NCBI GenBank assembly: GCA_019117525.1
Contig: DWZO01000085.1
Coordinates: 1 to 45,433, forward strand
DNA length: 45,433 nucleotides
Source of the DNA: Allocoprobacillus merdigallinarum
GTDB taxonomy: Bacteria; Bacillota_I; Bacilli_A; Erysipelotrichales; Coprobacillaceae
Reading direction: 5' to 3'
Below are positions 25,376 through 33,500 of this stretch, in pieces. A program made the position numbers and the translations under genes. Positions within the stretch are counted from its first letter, which is position 1. Every line of letters begins with the position of its first letter. Under the pieces are notes generated by a model that worked only from the letters and a program-made list of their open reading frames with translations, was not told the DNA's origin and ran no database searches.

Positions 25376-25861
25376 ACCTTTTATTTTAGCAATATAAACA
25401 CGATGATAATCCTGATCAGGATACCATTTTGTATCTAGAGATGTATCTTTAAAGTTTTCAGGTTTAATGTCATCTTCATAGATTTTTTCAACAATGAAGA
25501 CCAAATGTGCTTCTTCAAATGTAGGTACGTCATCAATATATGTGGTATGGAAATGAACATGATTGATTTTATCTTGATCACGTCCAGAAACTGTACCTAA
25601 AATAGAAAGTTCTTTCTTATATCCATTAAAAAATGATAGAGAGAAGCATTCTTGCTGGTCAACAAACTGTTTTGTATAGCGTTGTGGACGGATAAATGCA
25701 TAAACAACGTTTTGTCCCCATAAAACACCCATACCGCCCCAAGAAGCTGTCATCGTATTGACTTTTTGATGATTACCAGCCGTTATAAGCATCCAGTCTT
25801 TGCCAATGGCCTGAAAAGCATTCATATCTAGAGTATTTATATCTATTTTTTCAAATGCCAT
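25355..25861 (-). CDS. flavin reductase family protein
   Basis: This 168-aa protein is of the FMN-binding split-barrel flavin-reductase-like family: the N-terminal WMLITAG, the flavin-contact NTMTASWGGMGVLWG, FIRPQRYT, and CFSLSFFNG follow the family order. Such proteins bind FMN and use NAD(P)H, or act as flavoredoxin-like electron carriers in anaerobes; the partner is unknown. A longer upstream frame is rejected because AGGAGG at 25869-25874 precedes tandem ATGs at 25864 and 25861, the latter with 7-nt spacing. It diverges from the alpha/beta hydrolase gene. Confidence 0.88.
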   Translation of the reverse strand: MAFEKIDINTLDMNAFQAIGKDWMLITAGNHQKVNTMTASWGGMGVLWGQNVVYAFIRPQRYTKQFVDQQECFSLSFFNGYKKELSILGTVSGRDQDKINHVHFHTTYIDDVPTFEEAHLVFIVEKIYEDDIKPENFKDTSLDTKWYPDQDYHRVYIAKIKGVYVQRT

Positions 25862-25937
25862 CATTCTTCCTCCTTTTTCCTGATTATAACATAATATATG
25901 CAAAAAATATGAAATATAAAGAGGTGAAACCATAAAA

Positions 25938-26861
25938 ATGAAAAAAATCATCAAAATCATTTCAATCATTATCTTGATTTTGACAATATTTATCATGGGT
26001 ATCACTTTATATATTGGAAATTATTTATATGACTATACCCTCAATCCCCATTCTAATCATTCCTTATTTGATAGTGAACTTTATCAAAAAGATACCCAAG
26101 ATGCTCAAAAATGGTTAGAAGATAAGAGTGTTCATCTTTCTATTTCAAGTTATGATGATCTTTTTTTACATGCTTATTATATTGAACAAAATAATCCCAT
26201 TTATGCCATTATGGTGCATGGGTATCGAGGAGATAGTTCTAGCATTATTTCACCTGTCAAACATTTTTATGAGCAGGGATATAATCTTTTGATTCCTGAT
26301 TTACGTGGTCATGGGCAAAGTGAAGGAGATTATATTGGAATGGGTTGGGATGATCGTTATGATATTATGGGATGGATTGACTATCTTGTATCTCAAAATC
26401 CACAGGCTCAAATTATTTTATATGGTGTTTCTATGGGTGGAGCTACGGTCATGGATGTAGCTGGAGAAAATTTACCATCACAAGTGAAGGCTGTTATTGA
26501 AGATTGTGGTTATACGAGTGTCTGGGATGTTTTTCAATACCATATTCCTATGAAAAAGTGGCAAAGTGAAGTGGCTTTGCATATGGCAAGTCTTGTGACT
26601 CAAATAAGAGCAGGCTATGCTTTGGAAGATGTTCAACCTATTCAACAGGTTCAAAAAAGTCAGATTCCTATTTTATTTATTCATGGTCAGGACGATGATT
26701 TTGTCCCCGTGGATATGATAGATGAACTATATTTAAAAGCCAATTGCCCTAAAGAAAAACTTATTATTAAAGGAGCTGGTCATGCTCAAAGCTGTTCTAC
26801 TGATGCGACAACATATTATCAGACTATTTTTCAATTTATTCATCGTTATACAAAAAAATAG
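25938..26861 (+). CDS. membrane-anchored alpha/beta hydrolase
   Basis: This 307-aa protein has an N-terminal transmembrane anchor (about residues 4-28) and an extracellular alpha/beta-hydrolase domain. The oxyanion region is MVHGYRGDSS (92-101), the nucleophile is Ser165 in GVSMGGA, the acid is probably Asp254 in QDDDFVP, and the base is His282 in GAGHAQ. This is the BAAT/YqkD-like family common in Firmicutes, presumed esterases or peptidases with unknown substrates. The start follows GAGGTG at some distance. It is convergent with the ABC operon and separated from it by a bidirectional terminator. Confidence 0.9.
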   Translation: MKKIIKIISIIILILTIFIMGITLYIGNYLYDYTLNPHSNHSLFDSELYQKDTQDAQKWLEDKSVHLSISSYDDLFLHAYYIEQNNPIYAIMVHGYRGDSSSIISPVKHFYEQGYNLLIPDLRGHGQSEGDYIGMGWDDRYDIMGWIDYLVSQNPQAQIILYGVSMGGATVMDVAGENLPSQVKAVIEDCGYTSVWDVFQYHIPMKKWQSEVALHMASLVTQIRAGYALEDVQPIQQVQKSQIPILFIHGQDDDFVPVDMIDELYLKANCPKEKLIIKGAGHAQSCSTDATTYYQTIFQFIHRYTKK

Positions 26862-26884
26862 ATGTTATCAAACATCTATTTTAG
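26852..26884. terminator. bidirectional terminator between convergent units
   Basis: AAATAGATGTT (26856-26866) pairs with AACATCTATTT (26871-26881) around ATCA; A's precede and T's follow, so both strands can be terminated. Confidence 0.85.
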
Positions 26885-27066
26885 GCTGTATGTGTGCGCA
26901 TTTCATTTTTTAATTCATATAATGCATGACGGGCTTCTTCAATGTCATCAATCACATCATAAATTTCTTTACGTTGTTCTTCATTGATAGAATCATATTT
27001 AGAAATATCAAGAAGCTTTTCTAAAGCCTGATAAATATAATGATTTGCCTGATTTAATTGTTCCAT
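26881..27066 (-). CDS. small helical protein, last gene of the ABC operon, unknown
   Basis: This acidic, Leu-rich, helical protein of about 61 aa (MEQLNQANHYIYQALEKLL and EEQRKEIYDVIDDIEEA) has no membrane segment and no recognisable family. AGGAGG at 27073-27078 sits 6 nt before the ATG at 27066; the ATG at 27069 is too close. Only 12 nt separate it from the upstream membrane gene, so it is the fifth gene of this operon. Possible roles include an accessory or regulatory protein of the transporter; this is positional inference only. Confidence 0.6.
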   Translation of the reverse strand: MEQLNQANHYIYQALEKLLDISKYDSINEEQRKEIYDVIDDIEEARHALYELKNEMRTHTA

Positions 27067-27078
27067 CATTAACCTCCT

Positions 27079-27531
27079 TTAAATAAATAGATGTATACCA
27101 ATCATAATCAATATCATTGATACATAATGATAACTCCAAATCTTATAGAATACAAGTAAAAAAATAAAAACAAGACTCCATAGGATCAATTGTAGAGCGA
27201 TTAGTCCAAAAGATAAAGGTAAAGAAAAGAAAATAAAAAAGAAAATGTGAATCAATGTATAAAAGCTTATATATTTGAACCATTGTTTCAAAAAAATCTC
27301 ATGTTTCTTTCGTTTAGAAAGACGTAAGCTTATCAATGTATCAAGATAGAGATACTGATAAACGATTTGATAGAAAATATAACTCCAGAATATTTGGATG
27401 ATAACAAAAATAAGATATCGAAAATCGAAGAAGGGATAGTGAAGAAGAATATAAGGTGTTATATCCTGATAAAGATATTTCAAAAAATAAACAAGCAAGC
27501 CATAAATAACAGTTATTTTAATCCATTTCAT
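27079..27531 (-). CDS. integral membrane protein of the ABC operon
   Basis: This 150-aa protein, rich in Phe, Tyr, Ile and Leu, has about four transmembrane helices and a basic cytoplasmic loop (RLSKRKKHEIFLKQW). It overlaps the ATPase gene by 14 bp and so is translationally coupled to it. It has no match to known families that I can name. Its place directly after the ATPase suggests it is a permease subunit or an immunity-type membrane protein. Confidence 0.65.
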   Translation of the reverse strand: MKWIKITVIYGLLVYFLKYLYQDITPYILLHYPFFDFRYLIFVIIQIFWSYIFYQIVYQYLYLDTLISLRLSKRKKHEIFLKQWFKYISFYTLIHIFFFIFFSLPLSFGLIALQLILWSLVFIFLLVFYKIWSYHYVSMILIMIGIHLFI

Positions 27532-28126
27532 CTAAGAATAATTGTCCCTCTTCTAAACGATAGATATGTGTATAATGGATATCTGGTAAGTAATCATGAG
27601 CAGCAATCACAATGGTATGTCCTTTGTCATGTAATTGATTGATGAGCTGACAGAATGTATGAATAGATGTCTGATCTAAACCACGTGTGGGTTCATCTAA
27701 TAAAATAAGTTCCTGATTTTCCATAATGGCTTGAATGATACCTGCTTTTTGACGCATACCAACAGAAAAGTTTTTTAACTTCATGGAGCTATGTAAATCT
27801 AATTGAAATTGTTGACACAATGATTCAATATAAGTGCTATCATATTGATTTTTTAAAGAAGCCAGGAATTGAAGATTATAAGCGAGAGTTTCGTTTTCTA
27901 GAAAACCTGGATTTTCAATTAAAGCTCCAATCTGTAAATCATTCTTTTTGGTGATTGTCCCTGAAGTAGGTTTGATAATATCGCAGATCAGCTTAAAAAG
28001 TGTTGATTTTCCTGAACCATTGATACCATGAATATAGATACATTCATGACCATCAAGATGAAATGAAAGATGTTGTAATACGGGTTGTTTATGAAAACTT
28101 ATACTTAAATCTTGAATATCTAACAT
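27518..28126 (-). CDS. ABC transporter ATP-binding protein, short form
   Basis: This 202-aa ATPase has Walker A GINGSGKS (34-41), signature FSVGMRQK (120-127), Walker B LILLDEP (140-146) and H-loop His177. It lacks the C-terminal extension of exporter ATPases such as the one at 10.8 kb; this short form is frequent in bacteriocin-immunity and antimicrobial-peptide-related ABC-2 systems of Firmicutes. It probably powers the membrane proteins encoded on either side. AGGAGG at 28131-28136 precedes the start. Confidence 0.9.
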   Translation of the reverse strand: MLDIQDLSISFHKQPVLQHLSFHLDGHECIYIHGINGSGKSTLFKLICDIIKPTSGTITKKNDLQIGALIENPGFLENETLAYNLQFLASLKNQYDSTYIESLCQQFQLDLHSSMKLKNFSVGMRQKAGIIQAIMENQELILLDEPTRGLDQTSIHTFCQLINQLHDKGHTIVIAAHDYLPDIHYTHIYRLEEGQLFLDEMD

Positions 28127-28135
28127 AAATCCTCC

Positions 28136-28633
28136 TTAAAATAGTTTTGTATAAACAATATGAAATAAAAAGTTCATAAAGATAGGTAAAGCTAAATAAA
28201 TAAAATTCTTTTTTTGACCAATTTGTAGATATATGAATGTTGTTTCAATAAAAGTGACAATAAGATTAAGAATCATAAATAAAATCGTCACAAACATATC
28301 TTCTGGTAAGATGCCACCAAAAAAGAAAGCATAGCTTATATAAATAATCATTGTATAAATAAAACTGACCATCATTAAGAAATAATAAACGGAAGTATAT
28401 GTTTTCTGTTCACCAATTCTTGTGATAATAGGAGAAAGCAAGCGATTGCATTGTGCTGTAAACTGATAGTTCATTAATAAAAAGACATTATTCATATAAA
28501 CACAAAGATAATTCGAATAAATGAGACAAATTGTATAAGTGTTTTTTCCACAAAGGATGGGTGATGCAAACAACATCATAATCAATATGATCATGACTTT
28601 CACATCGAGAAGTTTGAACCATTTTTTAATCAT
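28136..28633 (-). CDS. membrane subunit of the ABC operon
   Basis: This 165-aa hydrophobic protein has about five transmembrane helices and no soluble domain. It overlaps the preceding permease-like gene by 8 bp and ends 9 nt before the ATPase start, so the genes are tightly coupled. AAGGAGAG precedes the ATG. The likely role is half of a heterodimeric ABC-2 permease. No named family is recognised. Confidence 0.65.
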   Translation of the reverse strand: MIKKWFKLLDVKVMIILIMMLFASPILCGKNTYTICLIYSNYLCVYMNNVFLLMNYQFTAQCNRLLSPIITRIGEQKTYTSVYYFLMMVSFIYTMIIYISYAFFFGGILPEDMFVTILFMILNLIVTFIETTFIYLQIGQKKNFIYLALPIFMNFLFHIVYTKLF

Positions 28634-29468
28634 TTGTTTCTCTCCTTTTCAATAAGATCTGAAAACAAAGATAAGAAACTATGGCATATATGAAAAAACA
28701 AATCGCATACAATGCAAGATGTGAAAGACCAAATGGATTTTCACGAACATGTTCTAATCCTAATGCAACTAAATTGTTGATTTGAATAAGAAAAGCCGCT
28801 TCTGGAATAGGTAAATATCCTTGAATCAAGGCGGGAATTAATACCAGCAAAATACCAATGATCACACCACAACAACGATAGACATATTTGTTGGTGATAA
28901 AAGTCTGTAATGCCAAAATAACACTGGACATTAAAGCATAGCCTAAAGAAGTGAGGGTTATAAAAAGAATCAGATTGATCACTTCAATAGGGCATAGAAG
29001 CTGAGTCGTGATATAGTATCCATCAGGATAAGTCATGCTTTGAAAATGTATAGGAATTAAAAAGACATGACAGAAAATAAGTAGGCCTACCTGGATCAGG
29101 GTGATCACTCCAAAGGTCAAAAGTATATTTTTGATGCTGACTTCCAGATAATAATGTCTTCTTGTTAATCTTGTTTCAATCATGTAAGCACTGCGAGTTT
29201 GATGCATATTTAAAAAATCATATGCCATGATATTTGGCAGCAACAGCATCAGTAAAATAAATAAAAATGGGTTTGTACCTATACGATATAAACTGTAAAA
29301 AAATTCAAGTCCAGCATTAGGATAAGCTTCCTGATAACCAGGACTGGAAAAAATAGATTGTTGAAAACTATAAATAGTGCTTATGATAATGAATATAAAA
29401 ATGATAGTCACTAGAAATAGTTTTTCTTTTGAAAGAAACGCTTTCCATAAGGAACGATGTCTTTCCAT
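28626..29468 (-). CDS. ABC-2-like permease, first gene of the operon
   Basis: This 280-aa protein starts with a basic cytoplasmic segment (RHRSLWKAFLSKEK), a first helix, a large external stretch (about 30-65), and then about five or six more helices, the usual ABC-2/ABC-permease topology. A cytoplasmic loop near 95-110 (TRSAYMIETRLTRRHYY) resembles the coupling loop of bacteriocin-immunity-type permeases. AGGAGG lies about 11 nt upstream of the start. It is divergent from a LytTR-type regulator. The substrate is unknown. Confidence 0.7.
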   Translation of the reverse strand: MERHRSLWKAFLSKEKLFLVTIIFIFIIISTIYSFQQSIFSSPGYQEAYPNAGLEFFYSLYRIGTNPFLFILLMLLLPNIMAYDFLNMHQTRSAYMIETRLTRRHYYLEVSIKNILLTFGVITLIQVGLLIFCHVFLIPIHFQSMTYPDGYYITTQLLCPIEVINLILFITLTSLGYALMSSVILALQTFITNKYVYRCCGVIIGILLVLIPALIQGYLPIPEAAFLIQINNLVALGLEHVRENPFGLSHLALYAICFFIYAIVSYLCFQILLKRRETND

Positions 29469-29514
29469 AAAATTATTGTCCTCCTTTCTTATATGTTTCC
29501 TTTATACCTTAACA

Positions 29515-29534
29515 GACTTATGCAAAAATAAGTC
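29515..29534. promoter_or_regulatory. inverted repeat in the divergent regulatory region
   Basis: GACTTAT (29515-29521) and ATAAGTC (29528-29534) form a perfect 7-bp inverted repeat with a 6-nt spacer. Next to it are GTGC-N7-GCAC (29541-29555) and two direct copies of GAAAGTG (29535-29541 and 29566-29572). These lie between the ABC operon and the LytTR gene and are candidate operator sites. Confidence 0.5.
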
Positions 29535-29630
29535 GAAAGTGTGCTAAAAATGCACAAACAGGAGTGAAAGTGGCATTTTTTATTTAAAAATGAATAGGTA
29601 AAATAAAAAAAGGGATAAGGAGTGAAGGAC

Positions 29631-30335
29631 ATGAAAGTATTTATTTGTATGGATGATGAAGATTGTATAGAAAAATTAAGTGAATTATTATATCAGACAC
29701 ATATGGAAGAAGATATATCTATTGATAGCTATGATCAATTTGTCAATATAGCATTTTTACGTCAAAGAGAAAGCTATGATGTGGCTTTTATTGGAGATCG
29801 TATTCATGGTGACAATGGTTTTTTAATGGGTGAGTATTTACATGATGCGAATCCTGAATGTTTGATTATCTATATTGGTGATGATTATGCGCATATGCAT
29901 GAAAGTTTTCGGGCATATGGATATCAGATGTTTTTAAAACAGGAATTACCAGAACTGTTTAATGGTGAATTTCAAAGGATATGGAGTCATTACCAAAAAT
30001 TACATCACGAGGAAATCTTCTATCTTGATAATGGAGGAACACGACGTTTTTTACCAGGGGAAATCGTTTATATTGAAAATGGACGTTTTCAAACACAGGT
30101 GGTGACTGCACATCAGCGTTTTTATGGACATTTTGGAGATTTAACCAAAACAAAAACGAAGTTATTGAAGTATTCTTTTTTTCAGATGCATCCACATTAT
30201 TTTGTAAATATGCATTATATTTTAATGATTCGAAATGGTGAATTAGAAATGAAAAATGGGGATTGTATTCCAACTTCTATTATGAATAAAGAATTAATTA
30301 ATGATGCGATTCAATCTTTTCTTTCTAGTCAGTAA
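29631..30335 (+). CDS. LytTR-family regulator with degenerate receiver domain
   Basis: This 234-aa protein has an N-terminal receiver-like domain (about 1-115) with the acidic pocket MDDED (7-11) and Lys103. At the phospho-acceptor position the usual FLD reads FIG (Gly55), with an Asp only one residue later. The C-terminal LytTR DNA-binding domain (about 127-234) has IVYIENGRFQTQVV, the MHPHYFVNM motif and the closing MKNG. LytTR regulators bind short direct repeats and often control bacteriocin, competence or virulence operons. AAGGAG with 9-nt spacing favours ATG 29631 over the GTG at 29622. No histidine kinase gene is adjacent. Confidence 0.85.
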   Translation: MKVFICMDDEDCIEKLSELLYQTHMEEDISIDSYDQFVNIAFLRQRESYDVAFIGDRIHGDNGFLMGEYLHDANPECLIIYIGDDYAHMHESFRAYGYQMFLKQELPELFNGEFQRIWSHYQKLHHEEIFYLDNGGTRRFLPGEIVYIENGRFQTQVVTAHQRFYGHFGDLTKTKTKLLKYSFFQMHPHYFVNMHYILMIRNGELEMKNGDCIPTSIMNKELINDAIQSFLSSQ

Positions 30336-30351
30336 AAAATATGAATAAATA

Positions 30352-30380
30352 TTGAAAAAAAAGGTAAGAAATGATATTAT
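30352..30380 (+). promoter_or_regulatory. promoter of the purine operon leader
   Basis: TTGAAA (30352-30357), a 17-nt spacer, and a TG-extended TATTAT (30375-30380). The predicted transcript start near 30387 falls just before the riboswitch. Confidence 0.65.
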
Positions 30381-30390
30381 TCAATTAGTT

Positions 30391-30487
30391 ATACAACTGA
30401 CGGAAGTGGAATAGACCACATGGAGTATAATGGGAAAGAGTCGACCGTCTGGGCAACAGTCTGGACGTTTAGACTCTTTTTTTGGTT
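30391..30487 (+). ncRNA. ZTP (pfl) riboswitch with terminator expression platform
   Basis: The aptamer shows ACTGACGG (30396-30403), a GTGG/CCAC hairpin (30406-30409 with 30416-30419), a GGAG segment, and the conserved 3' element GACCGTCTGGGCA (30443-30455). The consensus pair GGCGG/CCGCC appears here as GACGG/CCGTC, a compensatory change that keeps pairing. AAGAGTC and CGTC (30436-30442, 30446-30449) can instead pair with GACG and GACTCTT (30464-30467, 30472-30478), forming a terminator with a U-run. ZTP or ZMP binding should stabilise the aptamer and allow transcription of the one-carbon and purine genes. Confidence 0.85.
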
Positions 30488-30586
30488 TTTCATAAATTGA
30501 TAGCGATATCAATAGTCAAAACCATGAATTTGTGATATAAAGAAAGTGTCAAGAGGTCCTAAAAATAAAAAAAGAAAGGGTGTTTA

Positions 30587-32260
30587 ATGATGTTAACAGA
30601 TGTAGAGATTGCACAAAGTGCAAAAATGAAACCCATCAAGGAGATTGCTGAAAAAGTTGGACTTGATGAAGATGATTTGGAGCTTTATGGTAAGTATAAA
30701 GCTAAGATTTCATTAGAAGCGATTTCTCAACTTAAGGAAAAAGAAAATGGAAAGTTAATCTTAGTGACTGCCATTAATCCAACACCTGCAGGTGAAGGAA
30801 AGACAACAACAATGATTGGATTATCTCAAGCTTTGAATAAATTAGGGAAAAAATCTGTTGTGGCTATGCGTGAACCAAGCTTAGGTCCATGTTTTGGCGT
30901 GAAAGGTGGTGCAGCTGGTGGCGGTTATGCTCAAGTTGTTCCAATGGAAGATATCAATCTGCATTTTACTGGTGATATTCATGCTATTACGACTGCCAAT
31001 AATTTAATTGCTGCGATGTTAGACAATTCTATTCAACAGGGAAACCCATTGGATATTGATACAAGACAGATTGTCTGGAAAAGATGTGTGGATCTTAATG
31101 ATCGTGCATTAAGACATATTGTTGTGGGACTTGGTGGTAAAGTCAATGGTGTTCCTAGAGAAGATGGATTTGATATTTCAGTAGCGAGTGAAGTCATGGC
31201 TATTTTGTGTTTAGCAACATCATTGGAAGATTTAAAACAACGTGCAGGACGTATGATTGTGGCTTATAATCATGCTGGTGAACCTGTGACGGTGGATGAT
31301 ATTCAGGCCACAGGAGCTGTCACGTTATTATTGAAAGATGCTATTAAGCCCAATTTAGTCCAAACACTTGATCATACGCCAGTCTTTGTTCATGGGGGTC
31401 CATTTGCGAATATTGCACATGGATGTAACTCTGTTATGGCAACAAATTTAGCTATGAAATTAGGTGATTATGCTATTACTGAAGCTGGTTTTGGAGCTGA
31501 TTTAGGTGCTGAAAAATTCTTGGATATCAAATGTCGTCAGGCTGGATTAAAACCAGATGCAGTTGTTATTGTCGCAACTGTCCGTGCGCTTAAAATGCAT
31601 GGTGGCGTAAAGAAAACAGATTTAGCATTAGAAAATTTAGATGCCCTTAGAAAAGGAATTGAAAACTTAGAAAAACATATTGAAAATATTCATAAATACC
31701 ATTTGCCTAGTGTTGTTGCTATTAATGCTTTTCCAACCGATACAAAGGCTGAACTTGAATTATTAAAGGAAATCTGTAAACAAAAAGGTGTCGATGTTGC
31801 CATTAGTGAAGTGTGGGCAAAAGGAGCAGATGGTGGCATTGAATTGGCTGAAAAATTATTAGAAGTCTTAGATACAAAAGAAGCTCATTTTGAGCCATTA
31901 TATGATTTGAATTTACCAATTGCTGACAAAATCAAAGTCATTGCAAAAGAAATCTATGGTGGGGATGATGTGACTTTCACTAAGAAGGTCATGAATAAAA
32001 TGAAAAAATATGAAGCACAGGGATTAGGTCAATTACCAATCTGTGTCGCAAAAACACAATATTCATTATCTGATGATCCAACATTGCTTGGTCGTCCTCA
32101 TGGATTTGTGGTTGAAATCAATGATTTGATTCCAAATACAGGTGCAGGATTTTTAGTCGCTATTAGTGGCGATATTATGCGTATGCCTGGATTACCAAAA
32201 CAACCAGCTGCCGTGAATATGGATATTGATGAAGATGGCAAGATTGTTGGATTATTTTAA
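30587..32260 (+). CDS. fhs: formate-tetrahydrofolate ligase
   Basis: This 557-aa enzyme makes 10-formyl-THF from formate, THF and ATP. The P-loop-like PTPAGEGKTTT is at 66-76, followed by the family REPSLGPCFGVKGGAAGGGYAQ region and a C-terminal GRPHGFVVEI block. The length is normal. It is the first gene after the ZTP riboswitch, so ZTP signals formyl-THF shortage and induces its supply. 10-formyl-THF is the substrate of PurN and PurH encoded downstream. Tandem ATGs at 30587 and 30590 are both compatible with the GAAAGGG site. Confidence 0.97.
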   Translation: MMLTDVEIAQSAKMKPIKEIAEKVGLDEDDLELYGKYKAKISLEAISQLKEKENGKLILVTAINPTPAGEGKTTTMIGLSQALNKLGKKSVVAMREPSLGPCFGVKGGAAGGGYAQVVPMEDINLHFTGDIHAITTANNLIAAMLDNSIQQGNPLDIDTRQIVWKRCVDLNDRALRHIVVGLGGKVNGVPREDGFDISVASEVMAILCLATSLEDLKQRAGRMIVAYNHAGEPVTVDDIQATGAVTLLLKDAIKPNLVQTLDHTPVFVHGGPFANIAHGCNSVMATNLAMKLGDYAITEAGFGADLGAEKFLDIKCRQAGLKPDAVVIVATVRALKMHGGVKKTDLALENLDALRKGIENLEKHIENIHKYHLPSVVAINAFPTDTKAELELLKEICKQKGVDVAISEVWAKGADGGIELAEKLLEVLDTKEAHFEPLYDLNLPIADKIKVIAKEIYGGDDVTFTKKVMNKMKKYEAQGLGQLPICVAKTQYSLSDDPTLLGRPHGFVVEINDLIPNTGAGFLVAISGDIMRMPGLPKQPAAVNMDIDEDGKIVGLF

Positions 32261-32278
32261 ATAGAAGGAGATGGAGAA

Positions 32279-32767
32279 ATGAAAGTAGCAGTGATTATGG
32301 GTTCAACAAGTGATTTACCTAAAGTTGAACCAGCTATTCAAATTTTAAAAGATTATGGTGTTGAAGTTCAGGTGAGATGTTTATCAGCTCATCGTGCTCA
32401 TCTAGGACTTAGTGAGTTTATGAAGGAAATCAATCAAAATGGGACAGAGGTTGTGATTACAGCAGCAGGTATGGCCGCTGCTTTACCAGGAGTTGTCGCA
32501 TCGCAAACAGTATTACCTGTTATTGGTGTTCCACTAAGTGGCGCAACATTAGATGGTATGGACGCTTTGTTGTCAATTGTCCAAATGCCTTCTGGTATCC
32601 CAGTTGCAACAGTCGCTATCAATGGAAGTAAAAATGCAGCTTATTTAGCATTACAGATGATGGCTGTACATCATGAAGAATTAAAAACAAAACTCATCGC
32701 CTTCCGTCAGGATAATGAAAAACAGGCAATGAAAGCAAATCAGGAAGTTATGGAAAAATATCAATAA
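32279..32767 (+). CDS. purE: N5-carboxyaminoimidazole ribonucleotide mutase PurE
   Basis: This 162-aa PurE has MGSTSDLP (residues 7-14) for phosphate binding, the catalytic LSAHRAH with His38, and the GMAAALPGVVAS and VPLSGATLDGMDAL segments of the family. The class I form converts N5-CAIR to CAIR and needs PurK; the class II form uses AIR and CO2. No purK is in this cluster, so the class is left open. It starts 18 nt after fhs with AGAAGGAG upstream. Confidence 0.95.
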   Translation: MKVAVIMGSTSDLPKVEPAIQILKDYGVEVQVRCLSAHRAHLGLSEFMKEINQNGTEVVITAAGMAAALPGVVASQTVLPVIGVPLSGATLDGMDALLSIVQMPSGIPVATVAINGSKNAAYLALQMMAVHHEELKTKLIAFRQDNEKQAMKANQEVMEKYQ

Positions 32768-32784
32768 AAAAGGAGAACAAAACA

Positions 32785-33489
32785 ATGGCAAAATTATTAT
32801 ATGAAGGAAAAGCAAAACAAGTTTATGAAACAGAAAATCCAAATGAATACATCATTCATTATAAAGATGATGCAACAGCTGGTAATGGTGTGAAACATGA
32901 TCAGTTTGAAGGAAAAGGTGTCTTAAATAATACGATTTCTTGTATTATCTTTGATATGTTAGAAGAAGCAGGAATCAAGACACATATGATTGAAAAAATC
33001 AATGAAAGAGATATTCGTGTTAAAAAAGTAGAAATCTTCCCATTAGAAGTCATTATTAGAAACATTACAACAGGATCATTCTGTAAAAGATTAGGAGCAA
33101 AAGAAGGTATTGTCTTAGATGAACCAATATTCGAATTAAGTTATAAAAATGATGACTATGGTGATCCATTAATCAATGATGATCATGCTGTAGCATTGGG
33201 ACTGGCAACGCGTGATGAATTAAAATATATCCGTGAAACAACATTAAAGATTAATGAATTATTAAAAGCATTCTTCTTAAAATTAAATTTAAAATTAGTA
33301 GATTTTAAAATTGAATTTGGTAAAACTGAAGATGGTCAAATCTTATTGGCAGATGAAATTTCACCTGATTCTTGTCGTTTATGGGATGTTGATACAAATC
33401 AAAAATATGATAAAGATGTCTTTAGACAAGATATTGGTGATTTAATTGAAACTTATAAAGCCGTTTTAGCAAGAATGGAAAATAAATAA
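32785..33489 (+). CDS. purC: SAICAR synthetase PurC
   Basis: This 234-aa PurC has the ATP-binding LLYEGKAKQVYET start, VRNITTGS-like (IRNITTGSFCKRLG) and the DEISPDSCRLWD signature near the C-terminus. It condenses CAIR with aspartate to form SAICAR. It follows purE after 17 nt, with AAAGGAG upstream. In most Firmicute operons purF would lie near here, but purM follows after only 11 nt. Confidence 0.96.
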   Translation: MAKLLYEGKAKQVYETENPNEYIIHYKDDATAGNGVKHDQFEGKGVLNNTISCIIFDMLEEAGIKTHMIEKINERDIRVKKVEIFPLEVIIRNITTGSFCKRLGAKEGIVLDEPIFELSYKNDDYGDPLINDDHAVALGLATRDELKYIRETTLKINELLKAFFLKLNLKLVDFKIEFGKTEDGQILLADEISPDSCRLWDVDTNQKYDKDVFRQDIGDLIETYKAVLARMENK

Positions 33490-33500
33490 GGAGAAAAAGT

